DNA of 50,018 bases from Sphingomonas sp. dw_22 (GTDB taxonomy: Bacteria; Pseudomonadota; Alphaproteobacteria; Sphingomonadales; Sphingomonadaceae). Positions 34,851 to 44,137 of this stretch are shown piece by piece. Location of the stretch: positions 1-50,018 of the forward strand of contig NZ_JAAVVE010000031.1 of NCBI RefSeq assembly GCF_018449795.1. Reading direction: 5' to 3'. Under the pieces are notes generated by a model. It was given only the letters and a program-made list of their open reading frames with translations. It did not search any database and was not told the DNA's origin. Position numbers and translations under genes: made by a program. Within the stretch, counting starts at the first letter, position 1. The number at the start of each line of letters is the position of its first letter.

Positions 34851-37331
34851 TTGGCCAGCCGTGCAGCGACCGGATTGTTCGATGCCGGCCTGATCGCCGA
34901 CCGGTGGATCGCGGACTATCGCGCGCACGTCCCCGCCAGCGACGTGCTCTGCGCCGCGAGCGACGCCGCCTGGCCCTGCCTGTTCGAGGAACTGGCCGGC
35001 CTTTCCGGCGAGAGCCTGGAGCTCGCCCGCGAGCGCGCCCAGCGCAATGCCGAGGATATCGGCACCGGCTTCCGCATCGCCGGCGAGGGCGAGGAGCGCC
35101 CCTGGCCGCTGTCGCCCGTGCCGCTGCTGATCGAGCAGGGCGAATGGCGCGGCATCGCCGACGGTATCGCCCAGCGCGCCGAGCTGATGGAAGCGCTGCT
35201 CCGCGATCTCTATGGCGACGCCCGGCTGGTCACCGACGGCGACGTGCCCGCCGCGCTGGTGACCGGCAGCCCCTTCTTTCTTCGTCCGCTCGAACGGCTG
35301 ATCCCGCCGGGCGGCTATCACCTCCAGTTCGTCGCGGCCGATCTGTGCCGCGGACCCAGCGGCGAGTGGCGCGTGCTGGCCGATCATCTTCGCGCGCCCG
35401 CCGGCGCCGGCTATGCGCTGGAGAACCGCCTGGCAATGGCGCGCACGCTGGACGGGCTCCAGGCACGGCTCAACATCGAGCGGCATGCGCCCTTCTTCGT
35501 CGCCTTCCGCGAGGGGCTGGCGGAGCGGTGCCGCCGCGCCGAGCCGCGCATGGCGCTGCTCACCCCCGGCCGGCTCAATCCCAGCTATGCCGAGCAGGCG
35601 CATCTCGCGCGCTATCTCGGCTTCCTGCTGGTCGAGGGGGCCGATCTCGCGGTGCTCGACGATCGGCTCTATGTCCGCACCATCGCCGGGCTGAAGCGCG
35701 TCGACGCGCTGTGGGACCGGCTCGATCCGCGCCTGCTCGATCCGCTCGCGCTCGATTCGCATTCGACGATCGGCGTGCCCGGCGTGATCGACGCGATGGC
35801 GGAGGGCAATGTCGTCATCGCCAACGCGCCCGGCGTCGGGCTGCTCGAGGCGCCCGCCTTCGCCGCCTTCCTGCCGCGCCTGTCCGAGCTGCTGCTGGGC
35901 GAGCCGCTCAAGCTGCCCAACATCGCCACCTGGTGGTGCGGCCAGGATCTGGAGCGCGACTATGTCGCCGCCAATCTCGATTCGCTGCTGATCGCGCCGG
36001 CCTTTGGCAGCCCGCCGCTCGGCCTGCCGGATGGCAGGGCCGCGCTGGGATCGACGATCACCGGCGATGCCCGCGCCGCGCTGCTCGAAGACATGGCGCG
36101 CCGGCCGCAGGATTATGTCGGCCAGGAAGTCGTGCGCCTCTCGACCATGCCGGTCGTCGCAGACGACACCATCGCGCCGCGCCCCTTCACGCTGCGCGTC
36201 TTCGCGGCGCGCGGGAGCGACGGGCAGTGGATCGTGCTTCCCGGCGGCTTCGCGCGGATCGGCGAGCATCCCGACGTCCGCGCCGCGGTGATGGGCGAGG
36301 GCATCTGGTCGGCCGATGTCTGCATCCACGGCCCCGATCCGGTGGCGCCGGTGTCGCTGCTGCCCTCGGGCGATTCGACGCAGCTCCGCCGCAATCCGGG
36401 CACTTTGCCCAGCCGCGTCGCCGACAATCTCTTCTGGCTCGGCCGCTATCTGGAGCGGGGAGAGGCGCTGCTTTCGGTGCTGCGCGTGCTGCTCGGCAAT
36501 TCGATCAGCGCCGATACCGGCGCCGCGCTCGCCGGCGATACCGTGCGTCGGCTGGTCTCGCTCGTGGTGGCGAGCGGCGCCGCGGCCGAGCCGCGTGCGC
36601 TCAAGCGGGCCGAGCTCACTCATCTCGCGCGCACCGCGCTGGAGGGCGAGGACGGCGCCTATAGCGTCCGCGCGATCAATGCCCAGGCGCGGCTGATCGG
36701 CGAAGTCTCGCGCGAGCGCCTCTCCGCCGACATGATCCGCCTGCTCGATGCGCCCTTCCCCGAGCGCGGCTCGCTGCTCGACAAGGCGGGATCGCTCCAG
36801 CGCCGCTATTCGGCGCTCGCGGGGCTGGCGGGCGAGCATATGGCGCGCACCGATGCCTGGCGCTTCCACGATATCGGCCGCCGCGTCGAGCGGGCCGCCG
36901 CCGCGATCCGCTTCCTGCGCCTCTTCGGCGGAGCGGAGGCGACCGGCGACGATCTCTCCACCCTGCTCGATCTGGCGGACAGCCAGATCAGCTATCGCCA
37001 GCGCTATCTGACCGGCATCGCCCGCGTGCCGGTGCTCGATCTCGTCGCGCTCGATCCGGGCAATCCGCGCGCCGTGGCATTCCAGGCGGCGGCGATCTCG
37101 GGCCATCTCAACAAGTTGCCGGTGCTCTCCGACGACGGGCTGGCCGAGCCGCAGCAGGAGCAGGCGCGCGAGCTTGCCGCGCTGATGGTCACCGCGCGCG
37201 CCACCCGGATCGACGATCCGATGCTGTGCGACCTCGAAAACCGCCTCGGCCATCTCTCCGATGCGATCGCCCGCCGCTATTTCCTCCAGGGCGCCGAGCC
37301 GCTGCGCGCCGCGGGGCTCGTCCTCGCCTGA
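34851..37331 (+). CDS. Fused circularly permuted ATP-grasp and alpha-E protein
   Basis: An 826-residue two-part protein. The N-terminal 460 residues look like the circularly permuted type 2 ATP-grasp family (COG2308): PVPLLIEQGEWRGIADGIAQRA, LRDLYGDARLV, GRLNPSYAEQAHLARYLGF, PNIATWWCGQ and LPGGFARIGEHPD. From about residue 520 follows an alpha-helical alpha-E domain (DUF403; LPSRVADNLFWLGRYLERGE, RRYSALAGLAGEHMARTDAW). In many bacteria these are separate genes next to a transglutaminase, predicted to make peptide or amide bonds. The start is uncertain: TTG 34851 has GAGGA at good distance; GTG 34845 and TTG 34794 are alternatives. The stop overlaps the next start by one base. Confidence 0.88.
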   Translation: MASRAATGLFDAGLIADRWIADYRAHVPASDVLCAASDAAWPCLFEELAGLSGESLELARERAQRNAEDIGTGFRIAGEGEERPWPLSPVPLLIEQGEWRGIADGIAQRAELMEALLRDLYGDARLVTDGDVPAALVTGSPFFLRPLERLIPPGGYHLQFVAADLCRGPSGEWRVLADHLRAPAGAGYALENRLAMARTLDGLQARLNIERHAPFFVAFREGLAERCRRAEPRMALLTPGRLNPSYAEQAHLARYLGFLLVEGADLAVLDDRLYVRTIAGLKRVDALWDRLDPRLLDPLALDSHSTIGVPGVIDAMAEGNVVIANAPGVGLLEAPAFAAFLPRLSELLLGEPLKLPNIATWWCGQDLERDYVAANLDSLLIAPAFGSPPLGLPDGRAALGSTITGDARAALLEDMARRPQDYVGQEVVRLSTMPVVADDTIAPRPFTLRVFAARGSDGQWIVLPGGFARIGEHPDVRAAVMGEGIWSADVCIHGPDPVAPVSLLPSGDSTQLRRNPGTLPSRVADNLFWLGRYLERGEALLSVLRVLLGNSISADTGAALAGDTVRRLVSLVVASGAAAEPRALKRAELTHLARTALEGEDGAYSVRAINAQARLIGEVSRERLSADMIRLLDAPFPERGSLLDKAGSLQRRYSALAGLAGEHMARTDAWRFHDIGRRVERAAAAIRFLRLFGGAEATGDDLSTLLDLADSQISYRQRYLTGIARVPVLDLVALDPGNPRAVAFQAAAISGHLNKLPVLSDDGLAEPQQEQARELAALMVTARATRIDDPMLCDLENRLGHLSDAIARRYFLQGAEPLRAAGLVLA

Positions 37332-38221
37332 TGCTGTACGATATCCGGCACGTCACCCGGTTCGAATATGCGCAGCCGGTCGAGTTCGCGCGCTGCAATC
37401 TGCGGCTCCAGCCGATCCTGTGGTCGGGCCAGGCGATCGAGGACTATCGGCTGACGATCACCCCCAAAGGCGAGACTTCGCCCGCCCGGGCCGAGGCCGG
37501 GCTCGCCAATGTCGTCCGCCTCGTGCTCGATGCGCCCGCGCAGTCGCTGACGATCGAGAGCAGTGCGCGGGTGCGCGTCGACCGGCTGATCCCGGTGCCG
37601 CAGCCCGGCGACCCGACGCTCGGCGAAGTCGCCCGCTTGGCGCGCGCGAGCCGCGACGCCACGCCGGTCAGCCCGGCCAGCTATATCTTCCCCTCGACGC
37701 TGATCCCGCTCGATCGCGATATCGCGGCATGGTGCGCCGCCGAACTCGATCCCGGCCGCGGCGTGCTGGAGGCGGGGATCGCGCTCGCCCGACGCATCCA
37801 GGGCGAATTCGCCTTCGATCCCACCGCGACCCTGGTCGATACCTCGCCGCACGAGGCGTTCGTCAAGCGCGGCGGCGTCTGCCAGGATTTCGCGCAGATC
37901 ATGATCTCGGGCCTGCGCGCCGCCGGGCTGCCCGCGGCCTATGTCTCGGGCTATCTGCGCACCCTGCCGCCGCCCGGCCAGCCCCGGCTGGTCGGCGCGG
38001 ACGCGACCCATGCCTGGGTGCTGCTGTGGTGCGGCCCCGATCTCGGCTGGGTCGGCGTCGATCCCACCAACGGCATCTGGATGGCGGAGGATCACATCGT
38101 CATCGCGATCGGCCGCGACTATGCCGAGATCGCGCCGATCGACGGCATCGTGCTCGGATCGGGTGCGCAGGAGATGCACGTCTCGGTCGATGTCGAGCCG
38201 CTGGAGCAAGTCTCCGCCTGA
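37331..38221 (+). CDS. Transglutaminase-like cysteine protease family protein
   Basis: A 296-residue protein. An N-terminal beta domain (about 1-90, YDIRHVTRFEYAQPVEFARC) precedes the transglutaminase core with the visible triad C184 (GGVCQDFAQ), H227 (ATHAWV) and D244 (GVDPTNG). It has no signal peptide. Such proteins sit with ATP-grasp/alpha-E genes in many genomes and probably cleave or transfer amide bonds formed by them. Translation is coupled to the upstream gene (TGATG). Confidence 0.93.
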   Translation: MLYDIRHVTRFEYAQPVEFARCNLRLQPILWSGQAIEDYRLTITPKGETSPARAEAGLANVVRLVLDAPAQSLTIESSARVRVDRLIPVPQPGDPTLGEVARLARASRDATPVSPASYIFPSTLIPLDRDIAAWCAAELDPGRGVLEAGIALARRIQGEFAFDPTATLVDTSPHEAFVKRGGVCQDFAQIMISGLRAAGLPAAYVSGYLRTLPPPGQPRLVGADATHAWVLLWCGPDLGWVGVDPTNGIWMAEDHIVIAIGRDYAEIAPIDGIVLGSGAQEMHVSVDVEPLEQVSA

Positions 38222-38320
38222 TCCTGCCCTTGCGCTGCGGCCTTTGCACGCCGATGTTTGGCCGCGTTCGTCCGTTCTATAAGGAGCGGACTAGGTGAAG
38301 TGACGAAACTGGGGAATACA

Positions 38321-39253
38321 TTGGCCGATCCTTACGCAACTCTGGGTGTGGCGCGCGGAGCGACCGAGGCCGATATCAAGAAGGCCTATCGCAAGCTCGC
38401 CAAGGAGCTGCACCCGGACAAGAACAAGGACAATCCGAAGGCGACCGAGCGCTTCAGCCAGGTGACGCAGGCCTATGACCTGCTCACCGACAAGGACAAG
38501 CGCGCCCGGTTCGATCGCGGCGAGATCGACGGCGACGGCAATCCCGCCGCGCCGTTCGGCTTCGGCGGCGGCCAGCAGAGCGGGTTCCGCCCCGGCGGCG
38601 GCCAGTTCGATTTCGGCGGCGAGGCCAATGGCGATCTCGGCGACATCTTCGAGGGGCTGTTCGGCGGCGGGGCGCGGCGCGGCGGCGGCGGGTTCAGCGG
38701 CGGCTTCGGCGGGTTCGGGCGCCGGCCGGCCCCCAAGGGTGCCAATGTCGCCTATCGCCTCGCCGTGCCGTTCGAGGATGCCGCGCGGCTGAGCCCGCAG
38801 CGGATCACGCTGCGCGACGGGAAGACGATCGACCTCAAGCTCCCCGCCGGTGTCGAGGACGGCACCCAGATGCGCCTCGCCGGCAAGGGCGAGGAAGGGC
38901 CGGGCGGCTTCGGCGACGCGATCGTCACGATCGAAGTCCAGCCCCACCGTTTCTACGAGCGCATCGGCGACGATATCCGGCTCGACCTGCCGATCAGCCT
39001 GTCCGAGGCGGTGCTCGGCGGCCAGGTGCGCGTGCCCACGCCCGACGGCGCGGTGATGCTGACGGTGCCCAAGGGCTCCAGCTCGGGCAAGGTGCTGCGC
39101 CTGAAGGGCCGCGGCTTCCACAAGAAGGGCAGCGGCCGCGGCGATCTGCTGGTCACGCTGATGGTCGATCTGCCGGTGGATGACGATGCGCTGATCGAAT
39201 TCGCCAAGGGCTGGCGGGACAAGGGGAACCCGCGCGGCCGCATGGGCGTCTGA
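38321..39253 (+). CDS. DnaJ-like chaperone (CbpA-type)
   Basis: A 310-residue co-chaperone. The J domain (about 1-65) has the HPD motif in KELHPDKNKD. A Gly/Phe-rich linker follows (about 75-145), and then the C-terminal substrate-binding and dimer domains (KGANVAYRLAVPFEDAA, RLAGKGEEGPGGFGDAIVTI, LRLKGRGFHKKGSGRGDLLV). It lacks the zinc-finger region of DnaJ, as in CbpA. It should stimulate DnaK. Start choice: TTG 38321 (reads MADPYATLGV) has GGGGA five bases upstream; GTG 38300 is the alternative. Confidence 0.9.
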   Translation: MADPYATLGVARGATEADIKKAYRKLAKELHPDKNKDNPKATERFSQVTQAYDLLTDKDKRARFDRGEIDGDGNPAAPFGFGGGQQSGFRPGGGQFDFGGEANGDLGDIFEGLFGGGARRGGGGFSGGFGGFGRRPAPKGANVAYRLAVPFEDAARLSPQRITLRDGKTIDLKLPAGVEDGTQMRLAGKGEEGPGGFGDAIVTIEVQPHRFYERIGDDIRLDLPISLSEAVLGGQVRVPTPDGAVMLTVPKGSSSGKVLRLKGRGFHKKGSGRGDLLVTLMVDLPVDDDALIEFAKGWRDKGNPRGRMGV

Positions 39254-39259
39254 ACGCGC

Positions 39260-40222
39260 GTGGATCAAGAGCCCCTTCCGATTTCCCCGCAATCGCCCGA
39301 GGCGCGACGACGCGGGCTGGGGGACCAGATCCATGAGCGGCTCGGCGATCTCGGCGTGCCGCAGCGCGTGCTCGTCGTGCTCAAGCGCGTGGTCATCGGC
39401 ACCTTCACCGATGGCTTCACCTATGCCGGCAACCTGGCCTATCTCTCGCTGGTCACGCTCTTCCCCTTCTTCATCGTCGCCGCCGCGCTGGCGAGCCTGT
39501 TCGGGCGCACCGGGGAGGGTATCCGCACCCTGGAGGCCTTCCTGCGCACCGTGCCGCCCGATGTCGCCGCGCTGCTGCGCCAGCCGGTGCTCGACGTGCT
39601 CCACGCGCGTACCGGCAACCTGCTGTGGTTCGGCGCGATCGTCGGGCTGTGGACCACGGCGGGCTTCATCGAGACGATCCGCGGCATCCTGCGCCAGGCC
39701 TATGGCGTCCAGTCGCGCACGCCCTTCTGGCGCTATCGGCTGGGCGCGATCGGGATGATCCTCGCCTCGGTGATCCTCGTCATGGCCGCATTCAGCTTCC
39801 AGGTGATCCTGACCGGCGTCGAGCAGTTCATCTTCCGCGTCGTCCCCTGGGCGCTGGATGCGCGCAAGATCGTCGCGCTCAGCCGGATCGCGCCGGCCCT
39901 GGCGCTGTTCGGCGCGCTCTACATGCTGTTCTATTCGCTGACGCCGGGCCGATACCGCAAGTCCGGATGCCCCAAATGGCCGGGCGCGGCCTTCACCGCC
40001 GGCTGGTGGATGCTGGTGACCGCGCTGCTGCCCGGCGTGCTCTCCACATTGGGCAGCTACGACCTCACTTATGGCAGTCTTGCGGGGGTGATGATCGCGC
40101 TGATCTTCTTCTTTCTGGTCGGGCTGGGGCTGGTCGTGGGGGCGGAACTCAACGCGGCTCTGGCGGAAGCGCCTGAAGAAGGTCTAGACGGGCGCCACGA
40201 ACAGGAGGTGCAAGGCACGTGA
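39260..40222 (+). CDS. YihY/UPF0761 family membrane protein
   Basis: A 320-residue inner-membrane protein with about six helices and the family features GFTYAGNLAYLSLVTLFPFF, SLFGRTGEGIRTLEAF, LWFGAIVGLWTTAGFIETIR and a C-terminal GSLAGVMIALIFFFLVGLGL. It was once annotated as ribonuclease BN or BrkB; the role is unknown. It lies 6 bases after the DnaJ-like gene, and its stop overlaps the fabI start by four bases. Confidence 0.9.
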   Translation: MDQEPLPISPQSPEARRRGLGDQIHERLGDLGVPQRVLVVLKRVVIGTFTDGFTYAGNLAYLSLVTLFPFFIVAAALASLFGRTGEGIRTLEAFLRTVPPDVAALLRQPVLDVLHARTGNLLWFGAIVGLWTTAGFIETIRGILRQAYGVQSRTPFWRYRLGAIGMILASVILVMAAFSFQVILTGVEQFIFRVVPWALDARKIVALSRIAPALALFGALYMLFYSLTPGRYRKSGCPKWPGAAFTAGWWMLVTALLPGVLSTLGSYDLTYGSLAGVMIALIFFFLVGLGLVVGAELNAALAEAPEEGLDGRHEQEVQGT

Positions 40223-41022
40223 CGGGATTGATGCAGGGTAAGCGCGGGCTGATCATGGGCCTGGCCAATGATCGCTCGCTGGCATGGGGGATCGCCAAGA
40301 AGCTCCACGAGCAGGGCGCCGAGATGGCGTTCAGCTATCAGGGAGAAGCGCTCGAGAAGCGCGTGCGTCCGCTCGCCGATCAGATCGGGGCGGGCAAGCT
40401 GATCGAATGCGACGTCTCCGACATGGCCTCGCTCGATCGCACCTTCGCCGAGCTTGCCGAGCATTGGCCGACGATCGACTTCGTTGTCCATGCGATTGGC
40501 TTTTCGGACAAGAACGAGCTGCGCGGCGGCTATGTCGATACCAGCCTCGACAATTTCCTGATGACGATGAACATCAGCGTCTATTCCTTCGTCGCGGTCG
40601 CCAAGCGCGCCCAGGCGCTGATGCCGAACGGCGGCAGCCTGTTGACGCTCAGCTATTACGGCGCCGAGAAGGTGATCCCGCATTACAATGTGATGGGCGT
40701 CGCCAAGGCCGCGCTGGAGACCAGCGTCCAGTATCTCGCGGTTGATCTCGGCAAGGAGAATATCCGCGTCAACGCGATCTCGGCCGGCCCGATCAAGACG
40801 CTCGCCGCCTCAGGCATCGGCGATTTCCGCCTGATCCTGAAGTGGAACGAGCTCAATTCGCCGCTGAAGCGCAACGTGACGATCGAGGATGTCGGCGGCG
40901 CGGGGATGTATCTCCTCTCCGATCTCGCCTCGGGCGTGACCGGTGAGATCCATCATGTCGATGCCGGCTACAATGTGATCGGCATGAAGGCCGAAGACGC
41001 GCCGGACATCGCCTTAGTCTGA
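40219..41022 (+). CDS. fabI: Enoyl-ACP reductase FabI
   Basis: NADH-dependent enzyme that completes each round of fatty-acid elongation. The 267-residue SDR protein has the FabI-type nucleotide site GLANDRSLAWGIA and the catalytic Y156 and K163 (YNVMGVAK), with Y147 at the position of the second tyrosine, all as in E. coli FabI. The C-terminal region GEIHHVDAGYNVIGM is typical. GTG 40219 is supported by AGGAGGT nine bases upstream and the overlap with the YihY-family gene. Confidence 0.97.
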   Translation: MTGLMQGKRGLIMGLANDRSLAWGIAKKLHEQGAEMAFSYQGEALEKRVRPLADQIGAGKLIECDVSDMASLDRTFAELAEHWPTIDFVVHAIGFSDKNELRGGYVDTSLDNFLMTMNISVYSFVAVAKRAQALMPNGGSLLTLSYYGAEKVIPHYNVMGVAKAALETSVQYLAVDLGKENIRVNAISAGPIKTLAASGIGDFRLILKWNELNSPLKRNVTIEDVGGAGMYLLSDLASGVTGEIHHVDAGYNVIGMKAEDAPDIALV

Positions 41023-41030
41023 AAATATCC

Positions 41031-41127
41031 CCCTTTCCCCACCGGGGAGAGGGCCGGGGAGAGGGGCAGTGGGGCGCCCCTGCTGAAAACTCCCCCTCTC
41101 CCAACCCTCTCCCCGGAGGGGAGAGGG
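41031..41127. repeat. Cluster of CCCTCTCCCC-type inverted repeats
   Basis: The short spacer between fabI and aroC has repeated arms. CCCTTTCCCC (41031-41040) pairs with GGGGAGAGGG (41044-41053), and CCCTCTCCCC (41105-41114) pairs exactly with GGGGAGAGGG (41118-41127). Further copies lie between. The second hairpin overlaps the aroC ribosome site. It may terminate fabI transcription and hinder aroC translation; both are inference. Confidence 0.65.
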
Positions 41128-41133
41128 CTTTAG

Positions 41134-42204
41134 ATGAGCTTCAACACCTTCGGCCGCGTCTTCCGCTTCACCACCTGGGGGGAGAGCCATGGGCCTGCGC
41201 TGGGCGCGGTGGTCGATGGCTGCCCGCCGGGGCTGACGCTGTCCGAGGCCGATATCCAGCCCTTCCTCGACAAGCGCCGCCCGGGCCAGTCGCGCTTCAC
41301 CACGCAGCGGCAGGAACCCGATCAGGTCCGCATCCTCTCCGGCATTTTCGAAGGGCGGACGACGGGCACGCCGATCGCGCTGCACATCGACAATGTCGAT
41401 CAGCGCTCGAAGGATTATTCCGAAGTCGCCAAGGCCTATCGCCCCGGCCATGCCGATTATGCCTATGACGCCAAATACGGCTTCCGCGACTATCGCGGCG
41501 GCGGGCGCTCCTCGGCGCGCGAGACGGCGGCGCGCGTGGCGGCGGGGGCAGTTGCCCGGCTGGTGATCCCCGAAGTGATGATCCTCGCCTGGGTCGAGGC
41601 GATCGGGGGCGACGCGATCGACTATGCCAATTTCGATGCGGCCGAGATCGCCAACAATCCCTTCTTCTGCCCCGATGCGGAAGCCGCGAAGCGCTGGGAG
41701 GCGCTGGTCGATGGCGCGCGCAAATCGGGCTCGTCGCTGGGCGCGGTGATCGCCTGCGAGGCGACCGGCGTGCCGCCGGGCTGGGGCGCGCCGCTCTATG
41801 CCAAGCTCGACAGCGAGCTGGCGGCGGCCTGCATGTCGATCAACGCGGTTAAGGGCGTCGAGATCGGCGACGGTTTCGCCGCCGCGACGCTCACCGGCGA
41901 GGAGAATGCCGACGCCATGCGCCCCGGCAATGACGGGCATCCGCATTTCCTGGCGAACCATGCCGGCGGCGTCGCGGGCGGCATCTCCACCGGCCAGCCG
42001 GTGCGCGTCCGCGTCGCGTTCAAGCCGACCAGCTCGATCCTGACGCCGGTCGAGACCGTCACCCGCGAAGGCGAGGCGGCCGAGATCATGACCAAGGGCC
42101 GCCACGATCCGTGCGTCGGCATCCGCGGCGTGCCGGTGGTCGAAGCGATGGTCGCGCTGGTGCTGGCGGACCAGAAGCTGCTTCACCGGGCTCAGGTCGG
42201 CTGA
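41134..42204 (+). CDS. aroC: Chorismate synthase
   Basis: Last enzyme of the shikimate pathway, using reduced FMN to form chorismate. The 356-residue protein contains all three signature regions: [18 protein letters not shown] near the start, [22 protein letters not shown] in the middle, and the C-terminal [17 protein letters not shown]. The ATG lies seven bases after a strong hairpin whose right arm (GGGGAGAGGG) holds its only Shine-Dalgarno-like sequence. Confidence 0.97.
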   Translation: MSFNTFGRVFRFTTWGESHGPALGAVVDGCPPGLTLSEADIQPFLDKRRPGQSRFTTQRQEPDQVRILSGIFEGRTTGTPIALHIDNVDQRSKDYSEVAKAYRPGHADYAYDAKYGFRDYRGGGRSSARETAARVAAGAVARLVIPEVMILAWVEAIGGDAIDYANFDAAEIANNPFFCPDAEAAKRWEALVDGARKSGSSLGAVIACEATGVPPGWGAPLYAKLDSELAAACMSINAVKGVEIGDGFAAATLTGEENADAMRPGNDGHPHFLANHAGGVAGGISTGQPVRVRVAFKPTSSILTPVETVTREGEAAEIMTKGRHDPCVGIRGVPVVEAMVALVLADQKLLHRAQVG

Positions 42205-42326
42205 CTCCCGGCTCGGCTCGGGGTCGAGCCGTGGCAAGGCCCGGTTGGCGCCTCCGGGATTGAAACATAACGGAAATATATTGGGTCTCGAAGGATTCCG
42301 GCAAAACCGTGGAGAGGATGCCCAGT

Positions 42327-42593
42327 ATGTACATCAAAGCCCTGATCGCCGCCGCCGCGTTCCTAGTGGCCCCTGCTGCCTTCGCTCAGGAACAGACGGT
42401 GCCGCCGTCGCAAGACCAGACCACCACGACACCGCCGCCGGCACCGGAAGCCAGTCCGGCGCCTGCCCCCGATCCCGCGCCGGCGCCTGACAGCACCGCT
42501 ACCCGGCCTGACGACAGCGCCACGCAGAGCGCGCCGCCGCCGGCTGAATCGGGCGATGCCCCCAAGAAGAAAAAGGACAAGAAGCCCAGATAA
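42327..42593 (+). CDS. Small Pro-rich secreted protein
   Basis: An 88-residue protein with a signal peptide (about 1-20, ending AAFAQ), a mature part dominated by Pro, Ala, Asp and Thr, and a Lys-rich C-terminus (KKKKDKKPR). GGAGAGG lies nine bases before the chosen ATG; GTG 42309 and ATG 42318 are alternatives but have no spaced site. The mature region is probably disordered. Function is unknown; a structural or cell-wall binding role is possible. Confidence 0.65.
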   Translation: MYIKALIAAAAFLVAPAAFAQEQTVPPSQDQTTTTPPPAPEASPAPAPDPAPAPDSTATRPDDSATQSAPPPAESGDAPKKKKDKKPR

Positions 42594-42614
42594 CGCGGCG
42601 AAACTTCCGCCGGG

Positions 42615-43904
42615 TCAGTCCGCGAACGGATCGCGGACCAGGATCGTGTCCTCGCGCTCGGGGCTGGTCGAGACCAGCGCCACCGGGCATTGGATCAGCT
42701 CCTCGACCCGGCGGATATATTTGATCGCCGCCGCGGGTAGCTCGGCCCAGCTTCGGGCGCCGGCGGTCGATTCCTGCCAGCCGGGCATGGTCTCGTAGAC
42801 CGGCTCGACCGCGGCCTGATCGGCGGCATTGGCGGGATAATAGTCCAGCGTCTCGCCGCGCAGGGTGTAGCCGGTGCAGACGCTGATCTCGTCGAAGCCG
42901 TCGAGCACGTCCAGCTTGGTCAGCGCGATGCCGGTGATGCCCGATACCGCGACCGACTGGCGCAGCAGCACGCTGTCCAGCCATCCGCAGCGGCGCTTGC
43001 GCCCGGTGACGGTGCCGAACTCGCGCCCGCGCGTGCCCAGCCGCTCGCCGACGTCATTGTCCAGCTCGGTGGGGAAGGGGCCGGACCCGACGCGGGTCGT
43101 ATAGGCCTTGGCGATTCCCAGCACGAAGCCGACCGCGCCCGGCCCGAGCCCGGAACCCGCCGCTGCCGTCCCCGCCACCGTGTTCGACGACGTGACGAAC
43201 GGATAGGTGCCGTGATCGATGTCGAGCAGCACGCCCTGCGCGCCCTCGAACAGGATGCGCCGCCCGCGCCCGCGCGCCTCGTGCAGCATCCGCCACACCG
43301 GCTGGGCGAAGGGGAGGACGAAGCCCGCGATCTCGCGCAGTTCCGCCAGCAGCGCGGCGCGATCGACCGGCGGCTCGCCGAAGCCGGCGCGCAGCGCGTC
43401 GTGATGCGCGGTGAGGCGATCGAACTGCGGCCCGAGATCGTCAAGATGGGCCAGGTCGCACACGCGGATCGCGCGGCGGCCGACCTTGTCCTCATAGGCG
43501 GGGCCGATGCCGCGCCGCGTCGTGCCGATCTTGCCCGCGCCGCTGGCATCCTCGCGCAGCGCGTCGAGATCGCGGTGGAAGGGCAGGATCAGCGGGCAGG
43601 TATCGGCGATCTTGAGCGTATCGGGGGTGATGTCGATGCCCTGGTCGCGCAGCTTCTCGACCTCGGCCTTGAGCGCCCAGGGATCGAGCACCACGCCGTT
43701 GCCGATCACCGAGGGCGTGCCGCGCACGATGCCCGAGGGGAGCAGCGACAGCTTGTAGACATTCTCGCCCACCACGAGCGTATGGCCGGCATTGTGCCCG
43801 CCCTGGAAGCGCACGACGACATCGGCGCGCTCGGCGAGCCAGTCGACGATCTTGCCCTTGCCCTCATCGCCCCATTGGGCGCCGATCACTGCTACATTTG
43901 CCAT
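42615..43904 (-). CDS. purA: Adenylosuccinate synthetase
   Basis: Joins IMP and aspartate using GTP in the first committed step to AMP. The 429-residue protein has the N-terminal P-loop-like [11 protein letters not shown] (9-19), GGHNAGHTL, the IMP-site [13 protein letters not shown] and the C-terminal region with [12 protein letters not shown]. Length is normal. A GGAGA site precedes the ATG. It is divergent from the fumarylacetoacetate hydrolase-like gene across a 233-base spacer. Confidence 0.97.
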   Translation of the reverse strand: MANVAVIGAQWGDEGKGKIVDWLAERADVVVRFQGGHNAGHTLVVGENVYKLSLLPSGIVRGTPSVIGNGVVLDPWALKAEVEKLRDQGIDITPDTLKIADTCPLILPFHRDLDALREDASGAGKIGTTRRGIGPAYEDKVGRRAIRVCDLAHLDDLGPQFDRLTAHHDALRAGFGEPPVDRAALLAELREIAGFVLPFAQPVWRMLHEARGRGRRILFEGAQGVLLDIDHGTYPFVTSSNTVAGTAAAGSGLGPGAVGFVLGIAKAYTTRVGSGPFPTELDNDVGERLGTRGREFGTVTGRKRRCGWLDSVLLRQSVAVSGITGIALTKLDVLDGFDEISVCTGYTLRGETLDYYPANAADQAAVEPVYETMPGWQESTAGARSWAELPAAAIKYIRRVEELIQCPVALVSTSPEREDTILVRDPFAD

Positions 43905-44037
43905 GGATGCGAGTCTCCGCCTGCCGGGGCGGACCCAAAGCCGCCCTTCGACAGGACTCGGCGGCCGGGCTGTACGATCGGATTCGGGACACGCCCCAAA
44001 GCCGCGGCGCGCATGACGCCCCCGGCCCCGCACGTCA

Positions 44038-44067
44038 AGGCCTTAAGCGATTGAGGCCTTAAGCGAT
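44038..44067. repeat. 14-base tandem repeat in a divergent promoter region
   Basis: AGGCCTTAAGCGAT occurs twice (44038-44051 and 44054-44067) with a 16-base period between the divergent purA and FAH-family genes. Two tandem copies in a promoter region suggest binding sites for one regulator. The TTAA spacing (N12) does not fit a CtrA site. Confidence 0.45.
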
Positions 44068-44137
44068 CGGGGCCGGCGCGACGCAACTCGACTTGCCCGC
44101 CGGGGCGGCTATGGATGGTGGAAAGAGGAGAGAACGC

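Noticed and set aside
34767..37253. 828-codon reverse frame opposite the ATP-grasp/alpha-E gene
   Set aside because: Antisense shadow: Arg/Ala/His/Gly-rich with no recognisable motif.
41031..41127. Possible CRISPR array between fabI and aroC
   Set aside because: The repeats are inverted CCCTCTCCCC-type arms only about 10 bases long with no uniform spacers.
42214..42231. Terminator hairpin after aroC
   Set aside because: CGGCTCG-GGGT-CGAGCCG forms only a 7-base-pair stem without a T-run; too weak to list as a feature.
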